The notes beneath the pieces were generated by a model. It had not been told where the DNA came from and did no database searches. It saw only the letters and a list, made by a program, of their open reading frames with translations. This document shows, in pieces, positions 1-7,777 of a stretch of DNA of 52,265 nucleotides. How positions within the stretch are numbered: position 1 is the first letter of the stretch; the number at the start of each line of letters is the position of its first letter. The stretch comes from Maricaulis salignorans (GTDB lineage: Bacteria; Pseudomonadota; Alphaproteobacteria; Caulobacterales; Aquidulcibacteraceae). Made by a program: the position numbers and the translations under genes. The stretch is from positions 1 through 52,265 of the forward strand of contig CAMDDL010000016.1 of the NCBI GenBank assembly GCA_945891505.1, read 5' to 3'.

Positions 1-70
1 AGGTTGGACCAAGCCTATTGAAAGACCTGACCTCCGGCTTCACACGGCAGTCGGGCTCGAGCACACCGGG

Positions 71-94
71 CATAAGGACGAGCTAATCCTTATG
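71..94. repeat. Short perfect inverted repeat
   Basis: CATAAGGA at 71-78 and TCCTTATG at 87-94 form a perfect 8-bp inverted repeat around an 8-base spacer. It is not followed by a T-run on either strand, so an operator or a processed hairpin is as likely as a terminator. Nothing else nearby tells which gene it would serve. Confidence 0.4.
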
Positions 95-253
95 AAAACA
101 CGAGGCAGCCACGTCCACCCCGATTAACCCCGCTTATCCATCCCCAACCAGTGTCGCCGCTGCAGCAACAACGCCCTCTCGTCGGAGATGGGCTTAGGTT
201 ATCTGAGGTTTGGTGGGTGGGGGATAAGTTTTGTTTTGTCCCCTCCAAAGGAC

Positions 254-309
254 CGCGCAGCACGAGCTGCGCATGGGAGCGCGTCCAGATGCGCAGCTCG
301 TGCTGCGCG
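254..309. repeat. REP-like long hairpin, 21-bp perfect stem
   Basis: Bases 254-274 are the exact reverse complement of 289-309, with a 14-base GC-rich loop (275-288). Each arm also contains its own smaller palindrome, GCGCAG-N6-CTGCGC, so the element can fold in two ways. This architecture is that of a REP or small MITE-type intergenic repeat. It lies about 175 bases upstream of def with no gene inside it. Whether further copies exist in the genome cannot be seen from this window; I did not notice another one here. Confidence 0.7.
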
Positions 310-316
310 TTCCAAC

Positions 317-359
317 ATCCCCGCGTTATCCCCGCCGAAGCGAAGCGCAGAGCGGGGAT
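317..359. repeat. Second palindromic intergenic repeat
   Basis: ATCCCCGC occurs at 317-324 and again at 328-335, and its reverse complement GCGGGGAT is at 352-359. The unit therefore has two alternative left arms for one right arm. It directly follows the hairpin at 254-309 and resembles the common proteobacterial intergenic repeats of the form ATCCCCGC-GAAG-GCGGGGAT. The two elements together make a composite repeat block. Confidence 0.5.
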
Positions 360-449
360 CCCCAAGGACTTTGCGGCATGGGGTCAGGGACTCGGCTATC
401 GCCGTCCGGGACGACAATGTTTGAGCCCCACCCCTCACACCCCGTTTAC

Positions 450-478
450 TTGACCTTTTGATCTCGCGCTCATACCTA
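450..478 (+). promoter_or_regulatory. Possible leaderless promoter for def
   Basis: TTGACC at 450-455 is followed after 17 bases by TACCTA at 473-478, an acceptable -35 and a poor -10 for sigma-70. The -10-like hexamer ends only 6 bases before the def ATG at 485, and no Shine-Dalgarno sequence precedes that ATG. If used, transcription would start at or next to the start codon and give a leaderless mRNA. The weak -10 keeps this tentative. Confidence 0.3.
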
Positions 479-484
479 AGCCAC

Positions 485-1006
485 ATGACCGCACGCCCTA
501 TTCTCACCGTTCCGAACCCTATTCTGAAGCAAATCTCTACCCCGGTTGCGGCGGTGGATGATGCCATTCGCGCTTTGATGGATGAGATGCTGGAAAGCAT
601 GTATGAAGCCAAGGGCATTGGTTTGGCCGCTGTACAGATTGGTGAACCCGTCCGCGTGATCGTGATGGACCTTGAATGGGGCAAAGCCGATGCGCCAGAC
701 CATCGGGCACCACGCTTCTTTGTGAACCCTGAAATCATCTGGCGCAGCGATGATTTGGCCCCCTATGAAGAGGGTTGTTTGTCCGTCCCCGAATATTATG
801 ATGAGCTGGAACGCCCGGCCAAAGTGCGATTGCGCTATCTCAATCGCGAGAATGAGCTGGTTGAAGAAGATGCCGAAGGCATGTTCGCGACCTGCATCCA
901 GCATGAGATGGACCATTTGGAAGGCATTTTATTCATTGATCATCTCTCGCGCCTGCGCCGGGATCGCGCCTTGGCCAAAGTGAAGAAGATTAAGCGGGCT
1001 GCGTGA
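485..1006 (+). CDS. def: Peptide deformylase
   Basis: Removes the formyl group from the N-terminal methionine of nascent proteins in the cytosol. All three metal-site motifs are present in the 173-residue product: GIGLAAVQ at residues 44-51, EGCLS at 96-100 with the metal-binding Cys98, and HEMDH at 140-144 with two metal-binding His and the catalytic Glu. The frame is open further upstream to 458, but the family begins close to the [10 protein letters not shown] segment, so the ATG at 485 is chosen. No ribosome-binding site is visible before it, which fits the possible leaderless promoter. It is followed 7 bases later by fmt, the usual def-fmt pairing. Confidence 0.96.
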   Translation: MTARPILTVPNPILKQISTPVAAVDDAIRALMDEMLESMYEAKGIGLAAVQIGEPVRVIVMDLEWGKADAPDHRAPRFFVNPEIIWRSDDLAPYEEGCLSVPEYYDELERPAKVRLRYLNRENELVEEDAEGMFATCIQHEMDHLEGILFIDHLSRLRRDRALAKVKKIKRAA

Positions 1007-1013
1007 GCCCGAG

Positions 1014-1949
1014 GTGACCCCTGCTTCACCCCATCGGCTAATCTTCATGGGCTCCCCCGATTTCGCGGTGCCGACCTTGGCGGCCTTGGTTGAAGCGGGC
1101 CACGAGATCGCTTGTGTTTACTCCCAACCGCCTAAGCCCGCCGGGCGCGGCAAAGCACTACGCCCAACGGCGGTGCATGCGTGGGCCGAAGCGCGCGGTA
1201 TCGAGGTGCGCACCCCCGCGAGCTTGAAGGGAGCGGAGGCGCAAGCGGAATTTGCTGCTGTGGAGGCCGATGCCGCGATCGTGGTTGCTTACGGTTTGAT
1301 CCTACCCAAGGCGATTTTGGACGCGACCCGGCTGGGCTGCTTTAATCTGCATGGGTCGCTTCTGCCGCGCTGGCGTGGGGCGGCACCGATGCAGCGGGCG
1401 ATTGAGGCGGGTGACGTTGAGACTGGCGTGCAAGTCATGGCAATGGAGGTCGGCCTCGATACAGGCGGCATCTATGCCACCGCCCGCACGCCAATCAGCG
1501 CGCAAGATACCACAGGCACCCTACATGACCGCCTCGCGAGCCTCGGGGCGGCTTTGATGGTTGAGGCTTTGCCACAGATTGCGGCAGGCGCCTTGCCCTG
1601 TGTGCCGCAAGCTGAAGAGGGCATCACCTATGCTGCCAAGATCGACCGGGCTGAGACGAAAATTGATTGGGCAAAGCCTGCCGACGTCCTAGACCGTGCC
1701 ATCCGCGCCTTTTCACCCTTTCCCGGAGCTTGGTGTCTTTTGCCTGATGGCGCACGCGCAAAAATTCTCTTGTGCCAGGTCGAAGCAGGCGAGGGTGCCG
1801 CGGGGACTGCGTTGGATAACCGCCTCCTTATCGCCTGCGGACAGGGGGCGTTGCGCCTTTTGAAGGTCCAACGCGAGGGCAAAGGGGCGTTAGACGCGAC
1901 AGATTTCTTGCGTGGAAATCCCATCCCACCGGGTAGTAGTTTTTCTTAA
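1014..1949 (+). CDS. fmt: Methionyl-tRNA formyltransferase
   Basis: Transfers a formyl group from 10-formyltetrahydrofolate to initiator Met-tRNA. The 311-residue length is normal. The N-terminal Rossmann domain opens with FMGSPDFAVPTL, and the catalytic triad is visible as Asn111 and His113 in the FNLHGSLLPRWRGAAP region, and Asp149 in MEVGLDTGG. The C-terminal OB-fold domain covers roughly residues 210-311. The start is a GTG at 1014, because the first in-frame ATG (1047) would cut away the first beta-strand. The gene lies 7 bases behind def, so the two are surely co-transcribed and act as opposite ends of the same formylation cycle. Confidence 0.96.
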   Translation: MTPASPHRLIFMGSPDFAVPTLAALVEAGHEIACVYSQPPKPAGRGKALRPTAVHAWAEARGIEVRTPASLKGAEAQAEFAAVEADAAIVVAYGLILPKAILDATRLGCFNLHGSLLPRWRGAAPMQRAIEAGDVETGVQVMAMEVGLDTGGIYATARTPISAQDTTGTLHDRLASLGAALMVEALPQIAAGALPCVPQAEEGITYAAKIDRAETKIDWAKPADVLDRAIRAFSPFPGAWCLLPDGARAKILLCQVEAGEGAAGTALDNRLLIACGQGALRLLKVQREGKGALDATDFLRGNPIPPGSSFS

Positions 1950-1981
1950 GGCGCAGATTCAAAAATAAGTTGCGGTGCCAG

Positions 1982-2010
1982 AAAATCGCACTTAAGCTGC
2001 AGGCGATTTT
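1982..2010. terminator. Weak hairpin after fmt
   Basis: AAAATCGC at 1982-1989 and GCGATTTT at 2003-2010 form a perfect 8-bp stem with a 13-base loop. The stem is AT-rich at its base and ends in four T on the + strand. It lies between fmt and the next gene and could end def-fmt transcription, but the stem is weak. Confidence 0.35.
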
Positions 2011-2052
2011 AGCGTTGAATGGCTGCTTTGAGCCCGTGTTAGGAGCGTTTCT

Positions 2053-3219
2053 ATGGTTTCTCGATTTCAGAACTTTGCGATTGGCATAACTTGTTTAGCT
2101 TTCAGCGTTGGGTCTGCTTTGGCAGATTCAACCAACCCAACCTCCAACGATCCCATGATTGCCTATCGCGCTTATGATCAGGCGGTGGCTGAGGGCAAGC
2201 TGGCCGATGCTGCCGCTCATGCCCAAGTGGCTTGGAAAAATGCGGAGACCACTTGGGGCCCCACGAATGCCAATACGGCGGGGCTTGCCTTCAACGCGGC
2301 TTGGACGCTGGCCCTGATCGGAAAGGGGCCGGACGCGCTGGAACCTGCAAAGCGGGCGGTTGAACTCGCCGAGGTTGGGGCTAAAGCTTATAAGGCTTCG
2401 GAAGCACAGTTTCTGTTGGCCTATGCTGAGTTCGAGGCCGCGACGACGCGTCAGTTGCCCAAGAAAGCGCAAGCCATCGACGTCGCTGCCCAAGCGGTCG
2501 AGGGAGCTTGGGGGGATATGCTGGTTGCCGACGCCTTGTTGCGGGCGTCGATCCACTTTTCGGTGACCGGCAGGTCTAGCCTTGGTGGGAAACTCGCAGA
2601 GCGAAGCGCGGCAGAAGTGCAGCGATTAAATCCGAAGGACGTTGACCGCTTAGCACTCGTCAATCTGGCGCGCGCTGTCTCCAAATTGTCGGATCAAAAC
2701 AAATTGCTGGTAGCCTATGAGGACATCCTAAAGGCGCGGGTTGCGTATGGACCCATGCGTCAGCCCGATGATCCAACATGGGGTGCCTTAAGTGCTTGGC
2801 AAATGGTCGTGAATGGCATGATCCAGACTACCAACTCGTCAAATCAAGGTACAGCAAGCAGGATTAAATGGAGCCGTTCTGAACCCCGAGACATGACGGA
2901 AGAAGAAGTGGCTAAAGTCATGAGCCCAAAGCCAGAATGTGCGGGTTTCGCAAAGTTTAAGCGCAAACGGGTTGGACACGACATTGAACCGATGCAAGTC
3001 GGCTATTTTACCGTAAACTTAGGCGGCGTGCAGGTTCTGACCGACCTCGCGCCTGATGGCAGGGTCATCCGTCCGCGCGTCATTGGTGCTGTGCCTGATT
3101 CTTCTTATGGCCAAGCGACCCTCAATGGGATTTCAACTTGGCAGTTCGATCTGCCCGCTAATGTGCCCGCGACGTGCTTAAAGGATTACGATATTTCGGT
3201 TGTTTTCACGATGTATTGA
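2053..3219 (+). CDS. Secreted protein with TonB C-terminal-like domain
   Basis: 388 residues with a Sec signal peptide (hydrophobic run at residues 7-24 ending in SALADS). Residues 30-250 are alpha-helical with loosely repeated Ala-rich helices of tetratricopeptide type, for example AYRAYDQAVAEGKLADAA. Residues about 310-388 look like a TonB C-terminal domain: a DGRV turn, a conserved Trp (STWQF) and a final beta-strand ending in VVFTMY. There is no membrane anchor and no Pro-rich linker, so it is not a working TonB. A periplasmic TPR plus TonB_C-like adaptor is the best description. An AGGAG ribosome site sits 7 bases before the ATG. Function unknown. Confidence 0.8.
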   Translation: MVSRFQNFAIGITCLAFSVGSALADSTNPTSNDPMIAYRAYDQAVAEGKLADAAAHAQVAWKNAETTWGPTNANTAGLAFNAAWTLALIGKGPDALEPAKRAVELAEVGAKAYKASEAQFLLAYAEFEAATTRQLPKKAQAIDVAAQAVEGAWGDMLVADALLRASIHFSVTGRSSLGGKLAERSAAEVQRLNPKDVDRLALVNLARAVSKLSDQNKLLVAYEDILKARVAYGPMRQPDDPTWGALSAWQMVVNGMIQTTNSSNQGTASRIKWSRSEPRDMTEEEVAKVMSPKPECAGFAKFKRKRVGHDIEPMQVGYFTVNLGGVQVLTDLAPDGRVIRPRVIGAVPDSSYGQATLNGISTWQFDLPANVPATCLKDYDISVVFTMY

Positions 3220-3229
3220 GGCTTGCCCC

Positions 3230-3460
3230 TCAAGCAATAATATCCGGCGTCAATTGGTCTTCCCAATGTGCGATTTCGTCTTTGAGGGCGAGTTTGCGGC
3301 GCTTTAATCGCATGATGCCAATTTGGTCATAGGGCGCGGTGCCTTGCAGGGCTTGGATCGCACCATCTAGGGCGCGATGTTCCTCACGCAGGGCATAAAT
3401 TTTGGCCTCGAAGTGTTCTGCATCGGCATCTTCGGAAGGTGAAGTCCAGTCGCTTGCCAT
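3230..3460 (-). CDS. YdcH/DUF465 family small coiled-coil protein
   Basis: 76 residues. The segment from about residue 20 to 70 carries the YdcH pattern: an E-H-R-x-L-D stretch in the first helix, then a helix rich in Lys and Leu (LKRRKLALKDEI), which together form a short antiparallel coiled coil. The first 18 residues are an acidic extension. The role of the family is unknown; in alphaproteobacteria such genes often come in several copies. A second, shorter member lies at 4645-4815 beyond ubiX. It converges with the secreted protein gene upstream, with 10 bases between the stops. Confidence 0.8.
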   Translation of the reverse strand: MASDWTSPSEDADAEHFEAKIYALREEHRALDGAIQALQGTAPYDQIGIMRLKRRKLALKDEIAHWEDQLTPDIIA

Positions 3461-3493
3461 TAGGCTTCCTCATTCTGAGCGCGTGCCAAGTTA

Positions 3494-3985
3494 TCAAACC
3501 GATTGCCCGGCATGGGCGAGGCGCTTCAACAGTGCGTCTAGCGCCGCGTCAAGAGGGACGTGGGCTGCACGGACGCATTGGATCAGGCCGTCATAGCCAC
3601 TTAAGGGCTGCCCCTTAATTTCGCTTAAATGTAAAATCTGCAAAATCGTTTGTTCGGAGGCTAATTCAGCAGCCAAGAGTTGTGTGCGTGTCTCTGCGAC
3701 TAAGGCGGGGGCTTCGGTCTGGGGCTCGGCCTTTAGGGCGCGTCGGCGTTGGCGTAGGGGCATTACCAGTTGTCGTGTCAGCTTTTGGGCTAAGCGCTGG
3801 GTATCGGTGGCTTCAAACCCTTGCCCAAGGCGGGCCCGATAGAGGGCAAAGATCAGATATGTCACGTCCAGCCCATAGTGGTCTTGCGCTGTCAGGCAAT
3901 CCGCCTCAACCCCATCTTGGGCGTAGAAGGCCAGCGCAAAGTCCCAGATGGTGAGGCGTGTATCATGCTTAGACGGGCCCGACAT
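3494..3985 (-). CDS. TIGR02444 family protein (DUF2390)
   Basis: 163 residues if the ATG at 3985 is used; the frame is open further upstream but that extension lies inside ubiX. The family signature is the N-terminal WDFALAFYAQDGVEADCL stretch followed by LQDxxGLDV-type sequence, here AQDHYGLDVTYLIFALY. The rest is helical with a basic centre (LRQRRRALK). Function is unknown; the protein is small and cytosolic. Its start overlaps the end of ubiX by 17 bases, so the two are translated from one message, an arrangement that suggests translational coupling. Confidence 0.85.
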   Translation of the reverse strand: MSGPSKHDTRLTIWDFALAFYAQDGVEADCLTAQDHYGLDVTYLIFALYRARLGQGFEATDTQRLAQKLTRQLVMPLRQRRRALKAEPQTEAPALVAETRTQLLAAELASEQTILQILHLSEIKGQPLSGYDGLIQCVRAAHVPLDAALDALLKRLAHAGQSV

Positions 3986-4544
3986 CTTCCCCCCAACGCT
4001 TAATGCCCTTGACCTCAAATCCAAGCAAATCGAGGGCGCGGCCCACCGATTGGGTGACGACAGCATCAAGGGTTTCCAATTGGGCGTAGAAAGCAGGAAC
4101 GGGGGGGAAGATGATCCCGCCCATTTCAGTGACGGCGGCCATGGTACGGATATGACCCAGATGATAGGGCGTCTCGCGCAGCATCAAGACAACACGACGA
4201 CGTTCCTTCAATTGAACATCGGCTGCCCGCGTCAACAGGTTAGAGGTCACACCAGTGGCAATCTCGCCCATGGTGCGCACCGAGCATGGCGCAATCAGCA
4301 TGCCGTCTGTCTTGAACGAGCCTGATGCGATCGAAGCCCCCACATCGGCGATCTTGTGCACGTAGGAGGCGCGATTTTTCAATGCGGTGGAGTTGGGCAA
4401 GCCCTCAGAAGCGAGAGTCAGTTCGGCTGCTTTGGTCAGTACAAGGTGTGTTTCCACCCCAAGTTCGGCGAGCATGTCCAAAGCGCGGACACCATAAACA
4501 GCGCCGGAAGCTCCACTTATCCCTATTATCAAGCGCTTTGACAT
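3969..4544 (-). CDS. ubiX: Flavin prenyltransferase UbiX
   Basis: Makes prenylated FMN, the cofactor of UbiD-type decarboxylases used in ubiquinone synthesis. The 191-residue protein shows the whole family pattern: the FMN-binding GISGASGAVYG at residues 8-18, the SGSF loop, the APCSVRTMGEIA segment, and the ERRRVVLMLRETP stretch that binds the prenyl phosphate. The frame is open for another 77 codons, but family members begin with MSKRLIIGISG, hence the ATG at 4544. No ubiD is in the window. It is transcribed together with the TIGR02444 gene and diverges from a YdcH-type gene. Confidence 0.95.
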   Translation of the reverse strand: MSKRLIIGISGASGAVYGVRALDMLAELGVETHLVLTKAAELTLASEGLPNSTALKNRASYVHKIADVGASIASGSFKTDGMLIAPCSVRTMGEIATGVTSNLLTRAADVQLKERRRVVLMLRETPYHLGHIRTMAAVTEMGGIIFPPVPAFYAQLETLDAVVTQSVGRALDLLGFEVKGIKRWGEDVGPV

Positions 4545-4644
4545 GATCGTGATAAACCTTGTTTGGCATGCGACAAAAAAGTACTTGGCGATTCCCCTAT
4601 CACGTGTTTCCCTACAGGTCTCTGAACGCAAAGGAGGCCGCCAC

Positions 4645-4815
4645 ATGGCGATTGAAGCGCATATCCGTGAACTGTCCGATAGACACGCGAAGCTTGATTT
4701 AGCGATCCAAAACGAAATGAAAAGCCTAGCCTCAAGTGACGCACAGATTGCCGCTCTAAAACGACAGAAACTCAAGCTGAAGGAAGAGCTTGAGAATTTG
4801 CGACGACGACACTGA
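4645..4815 (+). CDS. YdcH/DUF465 family small coiled-coil protein
   Basis: 56 residues, the classic size of the family. It reads IRELSDRHAKLDLAIQ in helix one and LKRQKLKLKEELENL in helix two, giving the two-helix YdcH fold. The start is fixed by a near-perfect ribosome site AAAGGAGG (4630-4637), 7 bases before the ATG, which predicts strong translation. A strong terminator follows within 25 bases of the stop, so the gene is a single short transcription unit. It diverges from ubiX and is a paralogue of 3230-3460. Function unknown. Confidence 0.88.
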   Translation: MAIEAHIRELSDRHAKLDLAIQNEMKSLASSDAQIAALKRQKLKLKEELENLRRRH

Positions 4816-4834
4816 TATCTCTCATATCAAGAAG

Positions 4835-4861
4835 AAAGGGGTCCAGCTGGACCCCTTTTTT
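4835..4861 (+). terminator. Rho-independent terminator after YdcH-like gene
   Basis: GGGGTCCAGCTGGACCCC at 4838-4855 is a perfect 18-base palindrome, extended by AAA/TTT on both sides and followed by a run of six T. It is the clearest intrinsic terminator in the window and ends the transcript of the small coiled-coil gene. It also lies close to the 3' end of the convergent chagasin-like gene and could serve both. Confidence 0.88.
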
Positions 4862-4893
4862 GTTAGGGGCTCGGTGGACGCTCAGTCTCCCCT

Positions 4894-5349
4894 TCAAGAC
4901 CCCGGCTTCACCACAATCTGCATTTGCCAGATTTGTTCGGCAGGCTTCCCAGCTTCAAATTCCCACGGCCGCGCATAACGGAGAACCAAGGCTTGGCCAG
5001 CCGAGCTTTGCAAATCCACGGGGGCAGAAATGGTTTTGAAGCGGAAGCTAGTCCAATCATTGCCGCCCACCATGCCCTGCGCCCGCCCTTTAGGGTTTTC
5101 AGGCTCTGACGTTTTGTCGACCAACACCACGCCCGCAGGCAGGGTTTGTACCTCCCACGAATAGCCTGCCGTGGGCGTGCCTAGCAACTTTACCTCAAAG
5201 CTCTGCCCGGTCTTCAGCGACTTGGTGGTGCCGGAGTCGGCGACGGTAAAAATCATGGCCTTGGACTTTTCGGCTGGAGGCTGACTGGCACAGCTACTGA
5301 GGGCAACAAGACCCAAACCAAGTAGGGCCAGTGGCTTTATTGTGTTCAT
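4894..5349 (-). CDS. Chagasin/I42-type cysteine peptidase inhibitor lipoprotein
   Basis: 151 residues. A lipoprotein signal peptide ends in LSSC with the lipidated Cys at residue 20. The mature part shows the three loops of chagasin-type (MEROPS I42) inhibitors: TPTAGYSW (usual NPTTGYxW), MVGGNDWTSFRF (usual GxGGxxxF), and RPWEF (usual RPW). Such proteins block papain-family cysteine peptidases by inserting these loops into the active site. It would act in the periplasm or at the outer membrane. The natural target is not visible here. It is read in the same direction as, and 44 bases downstream of, the adenine deaminase gene. Confidence 0.88.
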   Translation of the reverse strand: MNTIKPLALLGLGLVALSSCASQPPAEKSKAMIFTVADSGTTKSLKTGQSFEVKLLGTPTAGYSWEVQTLPAGVVLVDKTSEPENPKGRAQGMVGGNDWTSFRFKTISAPVDLQSSAGQALVLRYARPWEFEAGKPAEQIWQMQIVVKPGS

Positions 5350-5393
5350 GTTACGAACCTTTCAGCCTCGGATCAGGGCACCGGCAGTGGAGG

Positions 5394-6485
<1,092 letters not shown>

Positions 6486-6537
6486 TCATCAGGCCTTTTG
6501 CGCAACTGCTTTGTGGGGTGATTGCGCGTGGCGGGGG

Positions 6538-6732
6538 CTAGTTTAAGGCATCCGGCGCTGTGGCGTCTGGCTCATCAATCATTGCCGCTACCGCTTCCCA
6601 ATGATCGGCCATCTCAAGGTCGCCCATGGCGGCGGCTTCTGCAGCCCGCATAACCGCAATCACGGCACCATCTTCGCCATAGCGCGCCTGCAAGAGACGT
6701 GCGGCATGGGTAATGGCGTCAGGCGCGCTCAC
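6538..6732 (-). CDS. Small conserved-looking alphaproteobacterial protein
   Basis: 64 residues, helical, acidic and Ala-rich, of the kind often found in alphaproteobacteria with a pattern of AxxLLxARYG followed by a helix with MADHWEAVAAMI. No function is known to me. It begins with GTG overlapping the stop codon of the epimerase-like gene as GTGA, which is good evidence that it is a real gene translated by coupling to its neighbour. Nothing else is attached downstream; the adenine deaminase gene starts 124 bases further on. Confidence 0.65.
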   Translation of the reverse strand: MSAPDAITHAARLLQARYGEDGAVIAVMRAAEAAAMGDLEMADHWEAVAAMIDEPDATAPDALN

Positions 6733-7649
6733 AGAGGGGAAAGTCCGGCTTCCATCGTTCGGAACGTGTACGTAAGGCCCAGCTTTTCAAGGGCAGCGTG
6801 ATCGGCGGCCGCAGTTTGATTGGCGCAGACATCGGCAGGTGCCGAACGCGATTCAATGGTCAAAGCTTTGCCCGTTGCCACTTCGCTGGCCTTGGCGATG
6901 GCTGTGGCGGAGGTCAAGGACCCGCTGCCCACATCAAAGAAGCCAGCATGACCCTGCAGCACGATCTGGGCGATTACATTGGCTGCATCCTCAACATGCA
7001 CCCAATCACGGTTGGCTTCCCAGAGGGCCAAGGGCCGGTCGGCCACTGCATGTTCAAGGGCGCGGTGTGGCAGGCTGGCGAGCGCGCCTTTATGCCCTTC
7101 GCCCTGGCCATAGACGGAAGCCAAGCGGAAGCCTGTGGCAATCGGGGCAGCATCTGGGCCTGTGCCTTGGCTGGCCGCAAAATAATCAAACGCTTGCTTG
7201 GCGCGGCCAAAGGCGGTTTTGGGCTGGAAGCCAGCAATCACATTCGGGTCCGTGGAGAGGTCCGGCGTTGCGCCGCCATACACCTGCATGGAGGATGCCC
7301 AATAGATTGCCCGTTGCTTAGCAACGGCATAGTCCCATACGCGTCGCGGTAAATGGTACGAAGTCTCAAACAAGGCATCCACGTCGCCCACGCTATGGCC
7401 CGCGTCGGCAAAACACAAAACGCCCGCAACTTCGCGCCAAGCCTGGTCGAGATGCTTCATAAGATCGTCTGGGGTCCAAAGATCTGCCAGTTTCGCAGGC
7501 AGATTGGCCCATTTGCCTGAAACGCTGGAGCCTAATTGGTCGCAGATGATCACGTGTGCGCTACCATCATCTGCCAAATGCCGCGCAACTGCGCTGCCAA
7601 CGAGGCCTGCGCCGCCTATGACGATGAATTTCCGACCTTGAGAGGGCAT
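6729..7649 (-). CDS. NAD(P)-dependent epimerase/dehydratase-like protein
   Basis: 306 residues, extended short-chain dehydrogenase fold. The cofactor motif GGAGLVG stands at residues 12-18, the SSMQVYGG strand corresponds to the usual S-S-x-x-V-Y-G, and AFGRAK occupies the position of the catalytic YxxxK, with Phe in place of Tyr. The protein may therefore bind nucleotide without normal oxidoreductase chemistry. Family members act on sugar nucleotides or similar substrates; I cannot name one. The gene diverges from the GPH transporter across two palindromic operators and carries the 64-residue gene behind it with a GTGA overlap. Confidence 0.82.
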   Translation of the reverse strand: MPSQGRKFIVIGGAGLVGSAVARHLADDGSAHVIICDQLGSSVSGKWANLPAKLADLWTPDDLMKHLDQAWREVAGVLCFADAGHSVGDVDALFETSYHLPRRVWDYAVAKQRAIYWASSMQVYGGATPDLSTDPNVIAGFQPKTAFGRAKQAFDYFAASQGTGPDAAPIATGFRLASVYGQGEGHKGALASLPHRALEHAVADRPLALWEANRDWVHVEDAANVIAQIVLQGHAGFFDVGSGSLTSATAIAKASEVATGKALTIESRSAPADVCANQTAAADHAALEKLGLTYTFRTMEAGLSPL

Positions 7650-7663
7650 TTTGACATCCGTTT

Positions 7664-7680
7664 TGTGTTAATCTTACACA
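7664..7680. promoter_or_regulatory. Candidate operator 1, TGTGT-N7-ACACA
   Basis: TGTGTTAATCTTACACA is an imperfect palindrome that lies 15 bases upstream of the epimerase-like start codon. Its centre is 30 bases, close to three helix turns, from the centre of operator 2, so both would face the same side of the DNA. The spacing fits a dimeric repressor of TetR type binding twice. No regulator gene is adjacent. Confidence 0.5.
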
Positions 7681-7693
7681 TTGGCACTCAATG

Positions 7694-7710
7694 TGTGTGA
7701 ATTTCACACA
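7694..7710. promoter_or_regulatory. Candidate operator 2, perfect palindrome
   Basis: TGTGTGAATTTCACACA is a perfect 8-1-8 palindrome in the intergenic region between the divergent epimerase-like and transporter genes. A further inverted repeat, ACACATT (7676-7682) with AATGTGT (7690-7696), links the two operators. It is not a CRP site: TGTGA and TCACA are 3 rather than 6 bases apart. Confidence 0.55.
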
Positions 7711-7777
7711 TTTACGAGCGAAATTCACCGCTGTCTAGCGGCTTGGCAGCTTGGGTTGCAGGCACCATGTTACCACA

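Larger units (their letters stand above)
1..484. other. Gene-free 5' flank with palindromic repeats
   Basis: I see no credible gene in the first 484 bases. Open frames here are made of the palindromic repeats read through on either strand. The stretch holds a small inverted repeat at 71-94, a long perfect hairpin at 254-309, a second palindrome built from ATCCCCGC/GCGGGGAT half-sites at 317-359, and a possible def promoter at 450-478. The first 60 bases could be the tail of an upstream gene, but no frame gives a recognisable C-terminus. Confidence 0.6.

Noticed and set aside
199-738. Long open frame on the - strand over the REP block and def
   Set aside because: It is the palindromic repeat translated and then the antisense of def; no family pattern.
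6798-7352. 184-codon open frame antisense to the epimerase-like gene
   Set aside because: The other strand holds a gene with clear SDR motifs; this frame has none.
7696-7708. CRP/FNR site in the divergent operator region
   Set aside because: TGTGA and TCACA are 3 bases apart, where CRP needs 6.
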